DNA of 64,000 bases from NCBI RefSeq assembly GCF_008580665.1, contig NZ_BKDJ01000002.1, forward strand, positions 124,001 to 188,000, read 5' to 3'. The stretch is from Zafaria cholistanensis. Lineage in GTDB: Bacteria; Actinomycetota; Actinomycetes; Actinomycetales; Micrococcaceae. Of this stretch, positions 59,697 to 64,000 are shown piece after piece; position 1 is the stretch's first letter, and the number at the start of each line of letters is the position of its first letter. The translations under genes were made by a program, and so were the position numbers. Under the pieces are notes generated by a model. That model saw only the letters and a program-made list of their open reading frames with translations. It had not been told where the DNA came from and searched no databases.

Positions 59697-60692
59697 CTAT
59701 GCGGCGGTCGGCGCCGGGGCTGCCTGCTGTTCGCGCACGCGCTGGGTGTGGCGCGCGATCTCGGGCTCCTGCTCGCGCAGCAGCGCGTACAGGGGAGCCT
59801 GGAAGAAGATCGTGGACAGGGTGCCGACGACGATGCCGACGAACAGCGCCAGCGACAGGTCGCGCAGGGTGCCGGCGCCCAGCAGGAACGCGCCGATGAA
59901 CAGGATCGAGGCGACCGGAAGGACCGCCACCACGGAGGTGTTGATCGAGCGCACCAGGGTCTGGTTGATGGCCAGGTTCACCTGCTGTCCGAAGGTGCGC
60001 CGGGTCTGGCCGAACAGGTTCGCGGTGTTTTCGCGGATCTTGTCGAACACCACGACCGTGTCGTAGAGCGAGTAGCTCAGGATGGTCAGGAAGCCGATGA
60101 TCGCCGAGGGCGTGACCTCGAACCCTGAGAGCGAGTAGATGCCGGCAGTGACGACGAGCACCGCCAGCAGGCCGGCGATCGCCGCCAGCGACATCTTCCA
60201 GGTCCGGAAGTACGCGGCCATCAGCAGCGCGACCAGCACGACGAACACGACCAGGCCGATCAGCGCCTGCTTGGAGACCTCCTGTCCCCACGTCGGGCCG
60301 ATGAACGTGGAAGTGACCTCGTCCTTGGTGACCCCGTACGCCGTGGCCAGCGCCTCGGCGACCTGCAGCGTCTGGTCGTCGCTGAGCTTGTCGGTCTGCA
60401 CGCGCATGGTGTTCGGCGCAATGTTGGTCACGCGCGGGTGGTGCTCCGGTGCCGCGGAGAGCACGGCCGCCTCACCGGGGCCGACGGAGGTGTCGGCCAC
60501 GGAGGAGACGGTGAACTCGGAGCCGCCGCGGAACTCGATGCCGAGGTTGAAGCCGCCCTTGGCTACCGGGACGACCAGCGACAGGAGCACCAGCAGGCCC
60601 GTGATGGAGAACCAGAGCGTGCGCCGGTTGATGAACTGGTAGGAACGCTTGCCGGTGTAGAGCTCATTGCCCCAGGTGGCGAGATTAGGCAT
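59697..60692 (-). CDS. secF: Protein translocase subunit SecF
   Basis: Membrane component that with SecD uses the proton gradient to aid preprotein export. The 331-residue protein has six predicted membrane segments. FNLGIEFRGGSEF is the conserved periplasmic entry loop near residue 48, and YSLYDTVVVFDKIREN is the SecF signature in the fourth-helix region. A short charged tail ends it. Its start overlaps the secD end by 8 nt. Confidence 0.97.
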   Translation of the reverse strand: MPNLATWGNELYTGKRSYQFINRRTLWFSITGLLVLLSLVVPVAKGGFNLGIEFRGGSEFTVSSVADTSVGPGEAAVLSAAPEHHPRVTNIAPNTMRVQTDKLSDDQTLQVAEALATAYGVTKDEVTSTFIGPTWGQEVSKQALIGLVVFVVLVALLMAAYFRTWKMSLAAIAGLLAVLVVTAGIYSLSGFEVTPSAIIGFLTILSYSLYDTVVVFDKIRENTANLFGQTRRTFGQQVNLAINQTLVRSINTSVVAVLPVASILFIGAFLLGAGTLRDLSLALFVGIVVGTLSTIFFQAPLYALLREQEPEIARHTQRVREQQAAPAPTAA

Positions 60693-62394
60693 TGTCGGTC
60701 TCCTTCACGGACGCGGCGGCCTGTTCCGCCTTGCGGCGCTCGGCGATGGTCTGCCGGCGGACGGCCTCGCTGGTGGCCGCGGCGTTGCGCTTGGTGCGCG
60801 CCGCGCCGGCGTCCGCGCTGTAGCGGCGCACCTGGCCGGCGCCGCGGTAGAGCGGTTCCACGCCCATCAGCGAGGGGTCCAGGCCGGAAAGGCGGTGGCC
60901 TTCGCCGAAGAACCTGGTGCGGGCCAGCAGCTGCAGCACCGGGTGGGTGAACAGGAACACGACGATCAGGTCGGCCACCGCTGTCAGGCCCAGGGTGAAC
61001 GCGAAGCCGCGGACGTTGCCGACGGCGGCGATGTACAGCACGACGGCGGCCAGCAGGTTCACGGCCTTCGAGGCCAGGATGGTGCGCTTGGCGCGCTTCC
61101 AGCCGGTCTCGACGGCGGAGGGCAGGCTGCGGCCGTCACGCAGTTCGTCGCGGACGCGCTCGAAGTAGACGATGAACGAGTCCGCGGTCAGGCCGATCGC
61201 CACGATCAGGCCCGCGACGCCGGCCAGCGAGAGCCGATAGTTTTGGGCCCAGCCGAGCAGGGCGATCGCCGCATAGGTGAGCACCCCGGCCACGACGAGC
61301 GAGGCCACGGTGACCAGGCCCAGCATGCGGTACTGGAAGAAGGAGTAGACCGCGACCAGCCCCAGGCCGATCAGGCCCGCGATGATGCCCATGCGCAGCT
61401 GGTCGGCGCCGAGGGTGGCGGAGATCTGCTGCTCGGACTGGATCTCGAAGCTGATCGGCAGGGCGCCGTACTTCAGCTGCTCGGCCAGCGCACGGGCGCT
61501 CTCCTCGGTGAAGGAGCCGGTAATCTGGGCGCGGCCGTCGGCGATGACGTTGTTCGTGGTCGGAGCGGAGACGACCTGGCCGTCCAGGACGATCGCGAAC
61601 TGGTTCTGCGCGCCGGTCTGCTGGACCAGGCGGGTGGTGACGTCCGCGAAGCGCGCCGCGCCCTCGCCGTTGAAGACCAGGTTCACGGCCCACTGCCCGG
61701 TGGAGAAGCCCGTGGAGCCCTGCGTCATGCCGAAGGAGGCGTCCGCGATGTCGGTGCCGGGCACCTCGACCGGACCCAGGATGTACTTCGCCATGGTCCC
61801 CGGCTCGCAGGCAATCAGGGGCTTGGCCGGGTCGCCGGAGGTGGTTTCGCCGCTGAACAGCTCCGTGGAGCAGTCGTAGGCCTCGAAGGCCTGCCACAGG
61901 TCGGCGTCGATCCAGTTGGTGTCGGAGGCGTTTGCCGGCTCGGCGGTCGGTTTCGGGAGGTCCTTCTTCGGGGTGCGCTCCTCCTCCGGGGTGGCCTGCC
62001 AGGCGCCGGAGACGATCACCGGGCGGAACTCCATGTTGGCCGAGGCCTGGATGAGCTCGCGCGTCTTGGCGTCGGGGACGCCGGGCATCGACACCACGAC
62101 CTTGCTGCCGGACTGGGTGCTGATCTCCGCCTCGGACACGCCGGAGCCGTCGACGCGCTGGCGGATGATCTCCACGGCTTGGTCCAGCTGCTCCTGCGTG
62201 GCCGCGTCCCCGCCCTGGACCTTGGGGGCCAGGATCATCTGGGTGCCGCCCTCAAGGTCGAGCGCAAGCTTCGGGGACCAGGTTGTCTTGCCGGTGGCCA
62301 CACCGGTGGCGAGGATCGCACCGCAAAGGATGAAGATCACGCCGAGCCACAGCAGCGCACGCCGGGCGTGCCTGATCGGGCCAGTTGTTGACAT
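60685..62394 (-). CDS. secD: Protein translocase subunit SecD
   Basis: Partner of SecF, 569 residues. One N-terminal membrane helix (about 12-32) precedes LALDLEGGTQMIL, the P1 head domain with an insert rich in Glu/Lys/Pro, then the five-helix membrane block beginning near GADQLRMGIIAG. The latter carries GLTADSFIVYFERVRDEL, the conserved SecD proton-channel region. A basic tail is typical of actinobacteria. It lies 93 nt after yajC; the gap contains a 10-bp hairpin. Confidence 0.97.
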   Translation of the reverse strand: MSTTGPIRHARRALLWLGVIFILCGAILATGVATGKTTWSPKLALDLEGGTQMILAPKVQGGDAATQEQLDQAVEIIRQRVDGSGVSEAEISTQSGSKVVVSMPGVPDAKTRELIQASANMEFRPVIVSGAWQATPEEERTPKKDLPKPTAEPANASDTNWIDADLWQAFEAYDCSTELFSGETTSGDPAKPLIACEPGTMAKYILGPVEVPGTDIADASFGMTQGSTGFSTGQWAVNLVFNGEGAARFADVTTRLVQQTGAQNQFAIVLDGQVVSAPTTNNVIADGRAQITGSFTEESARALAEQLKYGALPISFEIQSEQQISATLGADQLRMGIIAGLIGLGLVAVYSFFQYRMLGLVTVASLVVAGVLTYAAIALLGWAQNYRLSLAGVAGLIVAIGLTADSFIVYFERVRDELRDGRSLPSAVETGWKRAKRTILASKAVNLLAAVVLYIAAVGNVRGFAFTLGLTAVADLIVVFLFTHPVLQLLARTRFFGEGHRLSGLDPSLMGVEPLYRGAGQVRRYSADAGAARTKRNAAATSEAVRRQTIAERRKAEQAAASVKETDNA

Positions 62395-62450
62395 CGTGGG
62401 ACTTTCTTCTCGGGGCGTCCCATGCCGGGCATCGGGACGGTGGCAGGGGT

Positions 62451-62481
62451 CCGCGCGGCACCCCGCAGGGATGCCGCGCGG
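62451..62481. other. Hairpin in the yajC-secD intergenic region
   Basis: A 10-bp stem (62451-62460 with 62472-62481) and 11-nt loop lies 6 nt after the yajC stop and has no U-tract. It could be a partial terminator or an mRNA processing/stability element that adjusts yajC versus secDF levels. Confidence 0.5.
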
Positions 62482-62487
62482 CGGGGC

Positions 62488-62895
62488 CTACTCCTTGGTG
62501 GTGTCGGTGCCGTCCAGGCGGCGGGTGTCCTCCGGGGCCTCCTGGGCGTACCCTTCCGCGGCCGGGGCCTGGCCGGATGCGGCGCTTTCCTGGGGAACGA
62601 CCTTGGCGACGGCCTGCGAATGGACGGTGGCGGTGTTGCCCGGGGACAGCTCGAGAACGATCTTGTTGTTCTCGTCGTCGATGGATACGACCGTGCCGAA
62701 CAGGCCGAACTGGGTCATCACCTCCGCGCCCGGGGCCAGCTCGGCCTTGAGCTGCTCCTGGGCCTTCTGGGCCTTCTTGCGCCCGCGGAACATCATGAAG
62801 ATGAGGAACGCGAAGGCCGCGAGCAGGATGAGCGTCATCGGGTCGAACCCGGAGCTCGCCGCGGGGGTCGTCTGGGCCAGTACTGTCGTGGTCAC
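62488..62895 (-). CDS. yajC: Preprotein translocase subunit YajC
   Basis: Small single-pass membrane partner of SecDF, 135 residues. One hydrophobic segment (about residues 19-37, PMTLILLAAFAFLIFMMF) precedes RGRKKAQKAQEQLKAELAPG and the EVMTQFGLFGTVVSIDDENN domain. A disordered acidic tail follows. GTG at 62895. First gene of yajC-secD-secF, 216 nt after ruvB. Confidence 0.95.
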   Translation of the reverse strand: MTTTVLAQTTPAASSGFDPMTLILLAAFAFLIFMMFRGRKKAQKAQEQLKAELAPGAEVMTQFGLFGTVVSIDDENNKIVLELSPGNTATVHSQAVAKVVPQESAASGQAPAAEGYAQEAPEDTRRLDGTDTTKE

Positions 62896-62970
62896 TGAGG
62901 GCTACCTGTTTCCTGTGTGCGATGGATCGCCCGGCTTCGCATGCAGTCGCGGCCGGGCAGGCAAGTTCCC

Positions 62971-62976
62971 AGTGTA
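62971..62976 (-). promoter_or_regulatory. Probable -10 box (TACACT) of yajC-secDF
   Basis: Within CCTATACACTGGG, TACACT gives a leader of about 70 nt to the yajC start. No clear -35. Confidence 0.4.
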
Positions 62977-63094
62977 TAGGCCGATGCTGAACACAGGCTT
63001 GGACCCGGCGACGTGGGCCTTAACGTTTCTCCCCGTCAGCGGCCCAGTCAGCGGGGCACACCCGGCCCGTTCGGCCCGGCCGGCAGACACGGCC

Positions 63095-63111
63095 CGTCCG
63101 CCCCGCGGACG
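63095..63111. other. Hairpin directly after the ruvB stop
   Basis: CGTCCGC and GCGGACG flank a 3-nt loop, abutting the stop codon of ruvB. It is a short possible terminator without U-tract. Confidence 0.5.
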
Positions 63112-64000
63112 CTAGTCCTGGTCGTCGCCGTCGTCCGGACCAAACCCCAGGGTGCCCTGGCCCGCAGCCAGCACGGCGTTGGCGGGCATGGCCAGCCCCA
63201 TGTGGGCCCAGGCGGCTGCGGTGGCGATGCGGCCGCGCGGGGTGCGGCCCAGTAGGCCTTCGCGGACCAGGTAGGGCTCGGCGACGGTCTCCACCGTCTC
63301 GGTCTCCTCCCCGACCGCGATGGCCAGCGTGGACAGCCCCACCGGTCCGCCGCCGAACTTGGTGCACAGCGCATGCAGCACGTTGCGGTCCAGCCGGTCC
63401 AGGCCGCGCGCGTCGACCTCGTACATGTCCAGCGCCTCGGAGGCGCCGCGGGCGTCGATCTGCTCGATCCCGTGCACCAGGGCCCAGTCGCGCACCCGGC
63501 GCAGGAGCCGGTTGGCGATGCGCGGGGTGCCGCGGGAGCGTCCGGCGACCTCGGCGAAGCCGGCGGAGTTGACCTTCATGTCCATGAGCATGGCCGAGCG
63601 GCGCAGCACCAGTTCCAGTTCCGCGGTCGCGTAGAACTCCAGGTGGCCGGTGAACCCGAAGCGGTCGCGCAGCGGGCCCGGCAGCAGGCCGGCGCGGGTG
63701 GTCGCCCCGACCAGGGTGAAGGGGGGCAACTCCAGCGGGATCGCGGTGGCGCCGGCGCCCTTGCCGACGACGATGTCGACGCGGAAGTCCTCCATCGCCA
63801 TGTAGAGCATCTCCTCGGCGGGGCGGCTCATCCGGTGGATCTCGTCCAGGAAGAGGACTTCGCCCTCGCTCAGCGAGGACAGGATGGCGGCGAGGTCGCC
63901 GGCGTGCTGGATGGCGGGCCCGGAGCTGATGCGCAGCGGGGCATTCATCTCGGCGGCGATGATCATGGCCAGGGTGGTCTTGCCCAGCCCGGGCGGGCCG
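63112..64000 (-). CDS. ruvB: Holliday junction branch-migration helicase RuvB (5' end outside window)
   Basis: AAA+ motor that drives branch migration with RuvA. The gene runs off the right edge within the Walker A region ([13 protein letters not shown] is encoded at the last bases), leaving about 295 C-terminal residues. Walker B is [18 protein letters not shown], sensor 1 GATTRAGLL, and the arginine-bearing [15 protein letters not shown]. The C-terminal winged helix includes [20 protein letters not shown]. It precedes yajC as in most actinobacteria. Confidence 0.97.
   Translation of the reverse strand, partial: GPPGLGKTTLAMIIAAEMNAPLRISSGPAIQHAGDLAAILSSLSEGEVLFLDEIHRMSRPAEEMLYMAMEDFRVDIVVGKGAGATAIPLELPPFTLVGATTRAGLLPGPLRDRFGFTGHLEFYATAELELVLRRSAMLMDMKVNSAGFAEVAGRSRGTPRIANRLLRRVRDWALVHGIEQIDARGASEALDMYEVDARGLDRLDRNVLHALCTKFGGGPVGLSTLAIAVGEETETVETVAEPYLVREGLLGRTPRGRIATAAAWAHMGLAMPANAVLAAGQGTLGFGPDDGDDQD

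Overview
The window is chromosomal DNA from a high-GC (roughly 70% GC) Gram-positive actinobacterium, most likely Micrococcales/Micrococcaceae (Arthrobacter-Kocuria-Citricoccus-like). The basis is the actinobacterial form of many proteins (helicase-motif-poor PriA, mihF-type integration host factor, class 2 OMP decarboxylase, PAMHTEMW-type CoaBC, AMSKS-type LeuRS), many GTG starts and the gene order. Species cannot be fixed from sequence alone. Nearly everything is core housekeeping DNA. I see no prophage, insertion sequence, CRISPR array, tRNA or rRNA gene.

Layout. 1-2024: start of dnaJ and all of hrcA, controlled by a CIRCE operator. 2134-8245: DUF3097, DUF4870, hemW-lepA, a solitary PemK/MazF-type gene and rpsT. 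8274-14036: holA, the competence pair comEC-comEA, and a DegV protein translated after leuS. 14049-19333: leuS behind an apparent leucine attenuator, glpK and a divergent alpha/beta hydrolase. 19393-25503: mihF-gmk-rpoZ-coaBC-metK-priA. 25580-34480: the pyrimidine operon pyrR-pyrB-pyrC-(membrane PH-like gene)-carA-carB-pyrF behind a PyrR-binding leader. 34596-45467: DUF948-DUF6167-alaS-ruvX-mltG-aroE-aroC-aroK-aroB-TPR, then efp-nusB. 45606-48252: rpsD, rarA and a PadR regulator. 48253-49600: a long non-coding stretch with diverged AT-rich repeats. 49718-57215: aspS, an APC permease, hisS, a DUF349 protein and an AbiEi-like orphan. 57212-64000: relA, secF, secD, yajC and the end of ruvB.

The genes work as coupled blocks. 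Many neighbours share ATGA, GTGA, TGATG or TAGTG junctions, so translational coupling is pervasive in the pyr and aro/alaS clusters. Promoters mostly show only a TANNNT -10 box, with TAGACT recurring five times. Several genes start 6 nt after such a box with no room for a ribosome-binding site, so they are probably leaderless (leuS leader peptide, glpK, hydrolase, comEA, rarA).

The most interesting items are: a leaderless leader peptide with three consecutive, different Leu codons (two of them rare) followed by a terminator upstream of leuS; a ruvX gene whose only plausible start is CTG, overlapping the alaS stop; tandem or diverged repeats abutting TAGACT promoters at three loci; and a 1.3-kb gene-free region next to padR with three copies of an AT-rich CCGATCTAG element.
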